DNA of 64,000 bases from assembly GCA_027306755.1 (NCBI GenBank), contig DAHUZE010000058.1:1-64000 (forward strand), in the 5' to 3' direction. The notes below the pieces were generated by a model. It had not been told where the DNA came from. It did not search any database and was given only the letters and a program-made list of their open reading frames with translations. The position numbers were made by a program, and so were the translations under genes. Shown piece by piece: positions 51,999 to 60,974 of this stretch (the first letter of the stretch is position 1; every line of letters starts with the position of its first letter). Origin of the DNA: Acidimicrobiaceae bacterium (GTDB lineage Bacteria; Actinomycetota; Acidimicrobiia; Acidimicrobiales; RAAP-2).

Positions 51999-52544
51999 TC
52001 AGCCGCCGTAGCTCATACGGGTGTCCTCCATGCGCAGCACAGGGGGGACCCCTTCTGGAGGGCCCCCGACGGCTACCACCTCCCCGACGTACAGGGTGTG
52101 GCTGCCCAATGCCACCTGGTGGCGCAGGACGCAGTCGAGCCAGGCGGCGGCGCGGGCCAGGACCGGCGCGCCGGTCGCCGCCGTCAGCACGTCCTCACCT
52201 GCCATGGACACGGCTTCCACCTCGTCGTCTAGGACCACCTCGTCGTCGGGAACGGGCTTGACGAAGCGGCGTACGACCGCCCGGTCGTCACGGTGCAGCA
52301 GGCTGACGGAGAAGCACCGGCCAGCGGCGATCAGCCCCGCGGTGACCGCGGCGGCGTCCACCGACACCCCCACGAGCTTCGGCTGGACCGCAACTTGGAC
52401 GCACAGGCTGGCGGTCATCAGGTTGAGGCGGGGGCCGCTCCTGCTTCCCACCACGTACAGCCCGGTCGGCATCGCCCACAGCACGCGACGTCGGAGCCGA
52501 TCGTCGAGGCCCTCGGCGGTCTCGTCGGCACGATCCTGGCTCAC
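51999..52544 (-). CDS. Flavin reductase-like domain protein
   Basis: LWAMPTGLYVVGSRSGPRLNLMTASLCVQVAVQPKLVGVSV. Confidence 0.85.
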   Translation of the reverse strand: MSQDRADETAEGLDDRLRRRVLWAMPTGLYVVGSRSGPRLNLMTASLCVQVAVQPKLVGVSVDAAAVTAGLIAAGRCFSVSLLHRDDRAVVRRFVKPVPDDEVVLDDEVEAVSMAGEDVLTAATGAPVLARAAAWLDCVLRHQVALGSHTLYVGEVVAVGGPPEGVPPVLRMEDTRMSYGG

Positions 52545-53062
52545 AGGATCGATGTCCCTGTCACGTTCGGGGTGGTGGTCGTGGTGGTCGAGACCGGCCG
52601 GTCGGTCACCGAGCGCACCCGCCGCAGCACCTTGGCGAACAGGGCCGAGGCTTTGCTTCGGTCGCCGGCCGACTGTGCCAGGAGCGCGCGGTTCGCGTTG
52701 GCAGCCCGGTAGCAGGCCTCGGCGGCGTCGTACTCCAAGCCGTAGGCGTTCGCCAGCAGCTGGGTGACCGTGGTGTCGGGCGATGGCAGCTGGTCGTTGA
52801 ATGTCTGGGCGTCGTTGGCCATGGCGGCGCAGATCGTCCGGACCGCCGTCGCGTCCTTGTGGACGCGAAGCGCCTTTGCCACGTTGCGGCCGTCACCCTG
52901 AAGCGTGCCGATGTCCTGACCCAGCTGAGTGCTCGACACCCAGCTCTGGAGCTGCTGCGCTGCCGTGCCCGACGGGGCGCCGTGCCCGAAGGACGCGAAG
53001 GCGACCACTCCCACGGCGATCACCACGGTCAGGCCGATGGCGAGCCACGCCTTGGAGATCAA
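52541..53062 (-). CDS. Membrane-anchored hypothetical protein
   Basis: N-terminal TM helix WLAIGLTVVIAVGVVAFASF; overlaps next gene by GTGA. Confidence 0.6.
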   Translation of the reverse strand: MISKAWLAIGLTVVIAVGVVAFASFGHGAPSGTAAQQLQSWVSSTQLGQDIGTLQGDGRNVAKALRVHKDATAVRTICAAMANDAQTFNDQLPSPDTTVTQLLANAYGLEYDAAEACYRAANANRALLAQSAGDRSKASALFAKVLRRVRSVTDRPVSTTTTTTPNVTGTSIL

Positions 53063-53080
53063 CGGGGCACCCGGTCGCTG

Positions 53081-53134
53081 CTGCCTCGCTGGGCCGGGCC
53101 ACCCCGGCTGCCTCGCTGGGCCGGGCCACCCCGG
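53081..53134. repeat. 27-bp perfect tandem duplication between tyrS and a hypothetical gene
   Basis: ctgcctcgctgggccgggccaccccgg x2. Confidence 0.95.
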
Positions 53135-53150
53135 ACCAGGCCGGGGCCGC

Positions 53151-54419
53151 TCACTCGACCGTCAGCAGGTGGTAGTCCCGGCGACCCCTGCGCAGCACGA
53201 TGTACCGGCGGTGCAGCAGGTCGGACTCGGCGAGGGCCCGTTCGGGGTCCTCCTGCCGGAGGTTGTTGAGGTAGGCACCCCCCTGAGCGACGGTGCGCCG
53301 GGCTTCGGCGCGCGACGAAGCGAGATCGCTGGAGACCAGCGCGTCCACCAGGGTGACCTTCCCGCTCAGCAGCGCGCTGCGGGACACCGTCGACGAAGGC
53401 GCCTCGGCCACGACCTGCAGCAGCATGGGCTCGTCCAGGGCGGCGATCTCCTCACCGAAGAGCGCCGCCGAAGCCCGTTCTGCCCGCGCCGTCTCCTCTT
53501 CTCCGTGCACGAGCACGCACACCTCGCGGGCCAGCGCCCGCTGGGCCGCCCGGCGCTGCGGGCGCTCAGCCGTCTCCGCGTCCAGGGCCAGGATGGCCTC
53601 GTGGCTGAGGAACGTGAAGTAGCGGAGATATCCCCCCACCTCCCCGTCGGAGGCTTGGAGCAGGAACTGGTACATGCGGTAGGGGCTGGTCATGGCCGGG
53701 TCGAGCCACACCGCCCCGTCCTCGGTCTTGCCGAACTTGGACCCGTCGGGCTTGGTCACCAGGGGCGTCGTCAGCCCGAACGCCCCCGATCCCGTCACCC
53801 TGCGGATGAGCTCGACGCCCATGGTGATGTTGCCCCACTGATCGCTCCCGCCCACCTGAAGCTCGCAGCCGTGATCGGCGTGCAGCCGCAGGAAGTCGTA
53901 GGCCTGGAGGAGCATGTAGCTGAATTCGGTGTAGGAGATCCCCTGGTCCGGGCGGTCGAATCGCGCCCGGACGGCGTCCTTGGCCACCATCTGGTTGACC
54001 GTGAAGTGCTTGCCCACGTCCCTCAGGAAGTCCAGCACGGGCACCGACCCCAGCCAGGAGCTGTTGTCCAGCAGGAGGCCGTCTTCCAGGTCGATGAACC
54101 GAGCCAGCTGGGGGCGTATGCCCTCCAGGTAGCCGTCGAGCTCCTGGCGCGAGAGCAGCCGTCGCTCGGCGCTCTTGCCGCCGGGATCCCCGATGAGAGC
54201 GGTGCCTCCGCCGGCCAGGGCGATGGGGCGGTGACCGGCCAGCTGGAACCGGCGCAACGTCACGAGCTGCAGGAGGCTGCCGATGTGGAGGCTCGGCCCC
54301 GTCGGGTCGAAGCCGATGTACATGGTCACACGCTCGCCGTCCAGCCGGGCGACGAGCCCGCCGTCGGTCACCTGGTGGACGATGCCCCGAAACTGCAGGT
54401 CTTCGGAGAGCCTGGGCAC
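53151..54419 (-). CDS. tyrS: Tyrosyl-tRNA synthetase
   Basis: MYIGFDPTGPSLHIGSLLQLVTLRRFQLAGH; KFGKTEDGAVWLDP; S4 C-terminal domain. Confidence 0.97.
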   Translation of the reverse strand: MPRLSEDLQFRGIVHQVTDGGLVARLDGERVTMYIGFDPTGPSLHIGSLLQLVTLRRFQLAGHRPIALAGGGTALIGDPGGKSAERRLLSRQELDGYLEGIRPQLARFIDLEDGLLLDNSSWLGSVPVLDFLRDVGKHFTVNQMVAKDAVRARFDRPDQGISYTEFSYMLLQAYDFLRLHADHGCELQVGGSDQWGNITMGVELIRRVTGSGAFGLTTPLVTKPDGSKFGKTEDGAVWLDPAMTSPYRMYQFLLQASDGEVGGYLRYFTFLSHEAILALDAETAERPQRRAAQRALAREVCVLVHGEEETARAERASAALFGEEIAALDEPMLLQVVAEAPSSTVSRSALLSGKVTLVDALVSSDLASSRAEARRTVAQGGAYLNNLRQEDPERALAESDLLHRRYIVLRRGRRDYHLLTVE

Positions 54420-54447
54420 GCGGTCAAGCCTGCCATACCGCGCCGCG

Positions 54448-54507
54448 CCCCTGGCCGGCCCGACGCCCGCCCTGGCCGGCCCGACGGCGCCCCCGCCCTG
54501 GCCGGGC
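54448..54507. repeat. Imperfect tandem repeat ctggccggcccgacg between menD and tyrS
   Basis: Copies at 54451, 54472 and partial copy at 54498. Confidence 0.75.
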
Positions 54508-56252
54508 TATCGCCGCATCGCCTCGGCCACCGCGGCATGGATGCGCCCGTGGACCTCGGCGTTCCCAGGGCGCCGGGGGACGCGGACCCGTGCCACCCGG
54601 ATGCCGGGCGACGTGGAGGCCGCCCTGAGCACCTCGTCGAGCTCGGACGGCGTGCCGACGTCGGCGGTGGCCACGCCCAGGCCGGCCGCGGCCCGGACCA
54701 CGTCGGCGGACTGCGGGGTGCCGAACAACCGCTCGAAGAGGGGCCGGTCGAGCGACGACGCCTGCGGCAGGAGCTCGAAGATCCCGCCTCCCCCGTTGTC
54801 CACCACGAGGATCGTGCAGGAGGTTGCGCTGGCGCGCTCCCTCGGCGGTGCGCTGGCGCGCTCCCTCGACGGTGCGCTGCCGCCCCCACCCCCGGCACCC
54901 ACCAGCGCCGACAGATCGTGGAAGAAGGCCAGGTCCCCGAGCACCGCGACCACCGGGCCCGTACCGCTGGCCGCCGCGCCCAACGCCGTGGAGCTGACGC
55001 CGTCGATGCCGTTGGCGCCACGATTGGCCAGCGTCCGCGGCGGCTCGGGGACGGCCGGGGCGAACCACTCGAGGTCGCGCACCGGCATCGACGAGGAGAC
55101 CACCACCGTGGCACCGGCCGGGAGAAGGCGCGGCAGGCGGCGGGCGACGAGCGGCTCGCACAGGCCCTCGACCGCCAGCGCGCTGTCGATCGCCTCCTGG
55201 GCCCGCCGCTCCGCCCGCTGCCAGCCCGTCAGCCAGCCCGCGGGTGCCGGGGGCACGGGATGACAGCGAAGCGCGTCGGCGAAAGCGCCGGGGTCAACCC
55301 GGTGCACGACGCCGGCCGACCGGGCGGGGTCCTCCCAGCGCCACCACGGGTCCACGGCCACCACGTCCGCGCCCGCCAGGAAGGACGGCAGCGCCTTTGA
55401 CACCCATGCCGCGCCGAGGCGCAGCACCACCTCGGGGCGGAGGTCGTCGCGTTCGAGGCGGGCGATGGCGTCGGCTGCCGCCACCATGTGGGGGCCGGAG
55501 ACCCGGCACCGTGAGCGGGGATCGGCCAGCAGCGGCCACCCGAGATGCTCGGCCAGCCCGATCACCGAAGCCGGAGGCCCGCAGCCCGACCCTGCCAGGA
55601 TCAGGCCGCGGGCCCCGGCCAGCCCGGCGGGGTCCACACGCACCCCGGCCACCGGATCCGGCTCGACCCGGTGGAACGGCCTGCCGCCCGGACGCCCGGC
55701 CGGGAGCGGCCCGGGCGAACCCGCCAAGGGTTCCCTGAACGCCAGGTTGAGGTGCACGGGCCCCGGACCGAGCGGGCCGGCCACCGCTTCGGCCACCGAA
55801 CGGGCGCCCAACGACCGCCACGTGCCGGACGCCTCCCCCACCGGCGCGCCGGGCTCCGACCGCCAGCGCACGGCCGGCCCGAAGAGGCTGCCCTGCTCGA
55901 TCGTCTGAGGTGCGCCCACCCCGTGCAGCTCGGGAGGCCGGTCCGCGGTGCACACGATCACCGGCACCCGGTCGTGGTGCGCCTCCACGACGCACGCGTG
56001 CAGCTCGGCCGCCGCGGTGCCGCTGGTGACGCACACCACGGGCGGGCGCCCGGTCGCCCGGGCCAGACCGAGGGCGAAGAAGCCGGCCCCCCGCTCGTCC
56101 AAGCGCACGTGGAGGGACAGCTCGGACCGGGCGGCGATGGCCAACGCCAGGGGCGTTGACCGGGAGCCCGGGCAGACCACGGCGTCGGTCACGCCGCCCC
56201 GCACCCACTCGTCCACGAGCGTCGCGGCAAACGTGGCCTGCACTACGCTCAC
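54507..56252 (-). CDS. menD: 2-succinyl-5-enolpyruvyl-6-hydroxy-3-cyclohexene-1-carboxylate synthase
   Basis: VVCPGSRSTPLALAIAARSELSLHVRLDERGAGFFALGLARATGRP. Confidence 0.94.
   Translation of the reverse strand: MSVVQATFAATLVDEWVRGGVTDAVVCPGSRSTPLALAIAARSELSLHVRLDERGAGFFALGLARATGRPPVVCVTSGTAAAELHACVVEAHHDRVPVIVCTADRPPELHGVGAPQTIEQGSLFGPAVRWRSEPGAPVGEASGTWRSLGARSVAEAVAGPLGPGPVHLNLAFREPLAGSPGPLPAGRPGGRPFHRVEPDPVAGVRVDPAGLAGARGLILAGSGCGPPASVIGLAEHLGWPLLADPRSRCRVSGPHMVAAADAIARLERDDLRPEVVLRLGAAWVSKALPSFLAGADVVAVDPWWRWEDPARSAGVVHRVDPGAFADALRCHPVPPAPAGWLTGWQRAERRAQEAIDSALAVEGLCEPLVARRLPRLLPAGATVVVSSSMPVRDLEWFAPAVPEPPRTLANRGANGIDGVSSTALGAAASGTGPVVAVLGDLAFFHDLSALVGAGGGGGSAPSRERASAPPRERASATSCTILVVDNGGGGIFELLPQASSLDRPLFERLFGTPQSADVVRAAAGLGVATADVGTPSELDEVLRAASTSPGIRVARVRVPRRPGNAEVHGRIHAAVAEAMRR
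54826..54884. repeat. 24-bp tandem repeat x2.4 inside menD
   Basis: gcgctggcgcgctccctcggcggt/gcgctggcgcgctccctcgacggt/gcgctgccgcc. Confidence 0.9.
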
Positions 56253-56257
56253 GGCGC

Positions 56258-57010
56258 GTGCTCCACCGAGACGTCGCGGGAACGGGCCGGCGCCTGGTCC
56301 TGGCACATGGCTTCACGCAGACCGGACGGTCCTGGGGCGCCTTCGGCTCGCTGCTGGCAGCGGGTCGCCAGATGGTGCGGGTGGACCTGCCGGGCCACGG
56401 CGGGTCCTCGACCGTACGCGGCGACCTCCACCGCGCCGGCGCGCTCGTGCTCCAGGCAGGCGGCGCCGCCGCGGAGGGGCCCGTCGATCTCCTCGGCTAC
56501 TCCCTGGGGGCCCGGGTCGCCCTCCATGCTGCCCTGGACGATCCCGCCGCTCTCCGCCGCCTGGTCCTGATCGGCGTCACGCCCGGCATCGAGGACGCCG
56601 GGGCACGCGAGGCACGCCGCCGCCGCGACGACGCCACGGCAGAAGCCATCGAGCGCGACGGCTCGGTGGGCCCGTTCCTCAGCCGGTGGCTCGCCGCGCC
56701 CATGTTCGCCGGGCTGCCCGATCCGGGCCTGGAGGAGCGGTTGGAGAACACGGCGGCCGGCCTGGCGTCCAGCCTGCGATCGGCCGGCACCGGCACCCAG
56801 GATCCCCTGTGGGACCGCCTGGCCGCGCTCCATGTGCCGACGCTGCTGCTCGCCGGTGCCGACGACCTGCGCTTCGCCCACACCGCGGCGCGCATGTCCC
56901 GGGAGATGCCCAACGCCGTGCTCTCGCTCGTGCCCGGAGCCGGGCACGCCGCCCACCTGGCCCAACCGGCGCTCACCGCCCGCATCGTGGCTCGCTTCCT
57001 GGACTCCTGA
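56258..57010 (+). CDS. Alpha/beta hydrolase (MenH-like)
   Basis: LVLAHGFTQTGRSWG...LLGYSLGARVALHAAL...GAGHAAHLAQP; divergent from menD. Confidence 0.82.
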   Translation: MLHRDVAGTGRRLVLAHGFTQTGRSWGAFGSLLAAGRQMVRVDLPGHGGSSTVRGDLHRAGALVLQAGGAAAEGPVDLLGYSLGARVALHAALDDPAALRRLVLIGVTPGIEDAGAREARRRRDDATAEAIERDGSVGPFLSRWLAAPMFAGLPDPGLEERLENTAAGLASSLRSAGTGTQDPLWDRLAALHVPTLLLAGADDLRFAHTAARMSREMPNAVLSLVPGAGHAAHLAQPALTARIVARFLDS

Positions 57011-57015
57011 CGGGG

Positions 57016-57942
57016 TCACAGCACGATGCCCACGGCCAGCAGGATGCCGACCGCCAGCTGCAGCCTCCCGGTGGCGCCCAGCACGGGCAGGAGCTCGCGG
57101 CCCTGGGCCCCGGCGAGCACGGCGCGCCCCGGCCGGAGGGCACGCGCCAGGCCGACGAGGGCGACGAGGGCGACCGGGCGGACCGCGCCCACCGCAAGGA
57201 TGCCGAGCCCGACCCCGGCCAGCGAGCCCGCGTAGAGCCACCGGGCACGGCGGGGCCCCACCCGCACGGCCACCGTGCGCTTTCCGGCCGCGGCGTCGCC
57301 GGCCACGTCACGGAGGTTGTTGGCCTCGAGCAGGGCCGTCGAGAGGAGCCCGACGGGGACCGCGGCCCACCACAGCGACAGGCCGCCGGACTGCACGTAG
57401 GCGGAGCCCACGGTGGCCACCAACCCGAAGCAGGCGAACACGAACAGCTCACCCAGGCCGAGGTAGCCGTACGGGCGGGGACCACCGGTGTACAGCCACC
57501 CTGCCGCGATGCAGGCGGCTCCCAGGGGGACGAGCCACCACGTCGTGACCGCCGCCAGGGCCAGGCCGGCCCCACCGGCGACCAGGAAGCACAGCCATGC
57601 CGCCAGCCGGACTCCGCGGGGGGACGCCGCCCCCGAGGCCACCAACCGGAGCGGCCCCACCCGCCCGCGATCCGTGCCCCGGATGCCGTCGGAATAGTCG
57701 TTGGCGTAGTTGGTGCCGACCTGCAGCGCCAGTGCAACCACCAGCGCGCAGGCTGCCCGCCACCAGATGACCTCCACCGGACCTCCGACCGGATGGGCTC
57801 CTGGCGGGGCTCCGGAGCGGGCCCACCACCCGACGGCAGTCCCCACCACCACCGGGACCCCGGCGGCGGCCAGCGTCCGGGGACGGGCCCCGGCCACCCA
57901 CCGATGGACCGGCCCAGGCAGCGCCGGCGGCGCTGCGGTCAC
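57016..57942 (-). CDS. menA: 1,4-dihydroxy-2-naphthoate polyprenyltransferase
   Basis: [52 protein letters not shown]. Confidence 0.94.
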   Translation of the reverse strand: MTAAPPALPGPVHRWVAGARPRTLAAAGVPVVVGTAVGWWARSGAPPGAHPVGGPVEVIWWRAACALVVALALQVGTNYANDYSDGIRGTDRGRVGPLRLVASGAASPRGVRLAAWLCFLVAGGAGLALAAVTTWWLVPLGAACIAAGWLYTGGPRPYGYLGLGELFVFACFGLVATVGSAYVQSGGLSLWWAAVPVGLLSTALLEANNLRDVAGDAAAGKRTVAVRVGPRRARWLYAGSLAGVGLGILAVGAVRPVALVALVGLARALRPGRAVLAGAQGRELLPVLGATGRLQLAVGILLAVGIVL

Positions 57943-58835
57943 GGGCGTCGCGGGAACCGCGAGAAGTCGGGCGGTCGCCGCTCCACGTACGCGTTGCGGC
58001 CCTCCTGCCCTTCCTCGGTCATGTAGAAGAGCATGGTGGCGTCCCCGGCCAGCTGCTGGATCCCGGCCAGCCCGTCTTCTGCGGCGTTGAAGCCGCCCTT
58101 CAGCATGCGCAACGCGATAGGCGACAGCTGGACGATGCGCCGGCACCACGCCGCCGTCTCGCGCTCGAGCGCATCCAGGGGGACGACGGCGTTGACGAGG
58201 CCCCACTCCTCCGCCTGCGCGGCGCCGTATTGGCGGCAGAGGAACCAGACCTCCTTCGCCCGCTTCACGCCGATCGTACGAGCCAGCAGGCTGGCGCCGT
58301 ACCCGCCGTCGAAGCTCCCGACCTTGGGCCCCGTCTGCCCGAACCGCGCATTGTCGGCGGCGATGGTCAGATCGCACACGAGGTGCAGGACGTGGCCGCC
58401 GCCGATGGCATACCCGGCCACGCTGGCCACGACGGGCTTGGGAAGTCGCCGGATCTGTACCTGCAGGTCCAGCACGTTGAGCCGGCCGATGCCACGGCGG
58501 GCGACGTCGTCGTCGCCAAGGTACCCATCGTCTCCCCTGATGCGCTGGTCGCCGCCCGAGCAGAACGCGTCCGGCCCCTCGCCGCGCAGCACCACCACCC
58601 CCACCGCCGGATCGTCCCTGGCCATCTCCAATGCCCGGGCCAGCTCGAACAGCGTTTGCGGGCGGAAGGCGTTGCGGACCTCGGGTCGGCAGATGGTGAT
58701 CCGCGAGATCCCCTCCGCCGTCTCGTAGCGGATGTCGCGCCACTGGCCCGACCCCTCGAATTCGGGCGGCGGCAGCGACCGCAGCTCGTCCAATGGATCG
58801 ACCGGATCGCCTGAGATGACCGTCTGCACGGGCAC
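57939..58835 (-). CDS. menB: 1,4-dihydroxy-2-naphthoyl-CoA synthase
   Basis: [52 protein letters not shown]. Confidence 0.96.
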   Translation of the reverse strand: MPVQTVISGDPVDPLDELRSLPPPEFEGSGQWRDIRYETAEGISRITICRPEVRNAFRPQTLFELARALEMARDDPAVGVVVLRGEGPDAFCSGGDQRIRGDDGYLGDDDVARRGIGRLNVLDLQVQIRRLPKPVVASVAGYAIGGGHVLHLVCDLTIAADNARFGQTGPKVGSFDGGYGASLLARTIGVKRAKEVWFLCRQYGAAQAEEWGLVNAVVPLDALERETAAWCRRIVQLSPIALRMLKGGFNAAEDGLAGIQQLAGDATMLFYMTEEGQEGRNAYVERRPPDFSRFPRRP

Positions 58836-58850
58836 CTAACCTACCGGCCG

Positions 58851-60008
58851 GTGCCCGAGCTCGTCGCAATCGATCTCCCTGGTGGAGAGGCGTTCGTCCG
58901 CGCGCTGCGCAGCGTCTGGGACCGCGGAGACGCCGCCGCGCCGCTGGACCCCCGGCTCCCCCCGGCAGCGGCCCGCGCCCTCCTCCTGGCGCTGCGGCCC
59001 TCGGCCGTGGTCGGTGACGGCGGCTCGGTCTCCCGCCTGGACGGGGGCCTCCCGGTGGAGGAGGGAGACGCCCTGGTGCTGGCGACCAGCGGGTCCACCG
59101 GCACCCCACGCGGCGTGGTGCTGACCCACGCAGCCGTGGAAGCGAGCGCGTACGCCACCTCGGCCCACCTCCACGTGGACCCCGCCGTCCACCACTGGCT
59201 CGCGTGCCTGCCTCTCTCCCACGTCGGCGGCCTTTCGGTGGTCACGCGCTCGATGGTCACGGGCACGCCGTGCACGGTGCTGCCGGCGTTCGACGCCGCC
59301 GGAGTCTCGGCGATAGCTCACCGGGGCGAGGTCACCCATGTCTCCCTCGTCGCGACGGCCCTGCGGCGTGTCGACCCTGCGCTGTTCACACGGATCCTCC
59401 TCGGTGGCGCTGCGCCACCGGGCGGCGGGCTGCCGGACAACGTGGTGACCACGTACGGGATGACCGAGACCGGCTCGGGGCTCGTCTACGACGGCGTGCC
59501 GCTCGACGGCGTCGATGTGGCGATCGGCACCGGGCGGGCAGGCGAGGGCGAGGCGGGCGAGGTGCTGGTGCGCGCGCCGATGCTGCTCCGCGCCTACCGG
59601 GACGGCAGGGAACCTTTGATCCCGGGCCCCGACCGCCGGGGCGGCTGGCTGCCGACGGGGGACGGTGGCCGCCTCGGACCCGACGGCAGGCTGCACGTGG
59701 ACGGCCGCCTCGCCGAAGTCATCACCACGGGCGGCGAGAAGGTGTGGCCGGTGCCCGTCGAGCAGCTCGTGGCGACGCATCCCGGCGGGGCCGAGGCCGC
59801 AGTCTGGCGGCGGCCCGACGGCGAGTGGGGCGAACGCGTCGTGGCGTGGGTCGTGCCGGCGGACCCGCGCACGCCCCCCACGATCGGAGAAGTCTCCGAG
59901 CTGGTCCGTTCAACGCTGCCCCCGTGGGCTGCCCCCAAGGAGCTGGTCGTCGTCGACCGCCTGCCGCGCACCGCCTCGGGGAAGGTTCGGCGCCGCGAGC
60001 TCAGATGA
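58851..60008 (+). CDS. menE: o-succinylbenzoate-CoA ligase (AMP-binding)
   Basis: LVLATSGSTGTPRGVVLTHAAV; TTYGMTETGSG; PRTASGKVRRRELR. Confidence 0.88.
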   Translation: MPELVAIDLPGGEAFVRALRSVWDRGDAAAPLDPRLPPAAARALLLALRPSAVVGDGGSVSRLDGGLPVEEGDALVLATSGSTGTPRGVVLTHAAVEASAYATSAHLHVDPAVHHWLACLPLSHVGGLSVVTRSMVTGTPCTVLPAFDAAGVSAIAHRGEVTHVSLVATALRRVDPALFTRILLGGAAPPGGGLPDNVVTTYGMTETGSGLVYDGVPLDGVDVAIGTGRAGEGEAGEVLVRAPMLLRAYRDGREPLIPGPDRRGGWLPTGDGGRLGPDGRLHVDGRLAEVITTGGEKVWPVPVEQLVATHPGGAEAAVWRRPDGEWGERVVAWVVPADPRTPPTIGEVSELVRSTLPPWAAPKELVVVDRLPRTASGKVRRRELR

Positions 60009-60097
60009 CACCGCAGGCAGGCGGCAGCGGGTTTTGCATTTCTCCACGTACAACAACGACAGTGGTGATGGTTGCGAGCACTACGCAACGAGCTCAT

Positions 60098-60111
60098 GTG
60101 CACGCGTGCAC
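60098..60111. other. 14-bp perfect palindrome GTGCACGCGTGCAC
   Basis: Self-reverse-complementary in menE/SDR intergenic region. Confidence 0.9.
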
Positions 60112-60140
60112 GTCCCTATTGCCCGGGTTGCACCAGCCGT

Positions 60141-60176
60141 GCTGAGCAGCGCGGCCGGGCGGTCGGGCTGCTCAGC
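60141..60176. terminator. 10-bp-stem hairpin between convergent menE and SDR genes
   Basis: GCTGAGCAGC ... GCTGCTCAGC; overlaps SDR stop codon. Confidence 0.5.
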
Positions 60177-60960
60177 CCACGCCGCCCGATGGCTGGCTCG
60201 TCGCGCCACCGTCGACGACCAGGACCTCGCCGGTGATCCACGAGGCAGCGTCGGAGACGAGGAAGAGCGCGGCTGCGGCGATGTCGTCGGGCTCGCCGAT
60301 GCGTCGCAGCGGGATGTGCCCAGAGACGACCGCCTCGTGCGGCTCCCACAGAGCGCGGGCGAAGTGCGTGCGGACCAGACCTGGAGCGAGCGCGTTCACC
60401 CGCACGCCCGGTGCGAGCTCGTACGCGAGCTGGCGCGTGAGATGCACGACGGCCGCCTTGGTCGCGTTGTACCACCCGATGCCGGGCTCCGGCCCCAGAC
60501 CGCCGACCGACGCGATGTTCAAGATGGCCCCACCGCGCCTGCCAAGCGACGCGACGTGGGCAGCTTGGCACCAGGCCAGCACGCCGAGCTGGTTCACTTC
60601 CACCGTCTTGGTCGCCTGCTCGCGGCTGATCTCGATCATCGGGCCGAAGTGCGGGTTCGTCGCCGCGTTGTTGACCAGGATGTCGAGCGCCCCGAAGCGG
60701 GCGATGGTGGCAGCCACGCAGGCTTCGGCCTCCTCTGCCCGTCCGGCGTGGGCAGCCTGCCACGACACGTCGCCGTCGAGGCCCGCCAGGTCCGATGCCG
60801 CTGCCTCGAGCGCGTCGGCCTTGCGCGAGGAGATCATCACCGACGCGCCCGCCTCGGCAAAGCGACGGGCGATGGCCAGGCCGATCCCCCGGCTGGCCCC
60901 CGTCACCAGGGCCACCTTGCCATCCAGGCGGATGTCCACCGCGGCCACCCTAGCCACCAC
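60172..60960 (-). CDS. SDR family oxidoreductase
   Basis: [54 protein letters not shown]. Confidence 0.93.
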   Translation of the reverse strand: MVARVAAVDIRLDGKVALVTGASRGIGLAIARRFAEAGASVMISSRKADALEAAASDLAGLDGDVSWQAAHAGRAEEAEACVAATIARFGALDILVNNAATNPHFGPMIEISREQATKTVEVNQLGVLAWCQAAHVASLGRRGGAILNIASVGGLGPEPGIGWYNATKAAVVHLTRQLAYELAPGVRVNALAPGLVRTHFARALWEPHEAVVSGHIPLRRIGEPDDIAAAALFLVSDAASWITGEVLVVDGGATSQPSGGVG

Positions 60961-60974
60961 CTCCTACGATCGTC

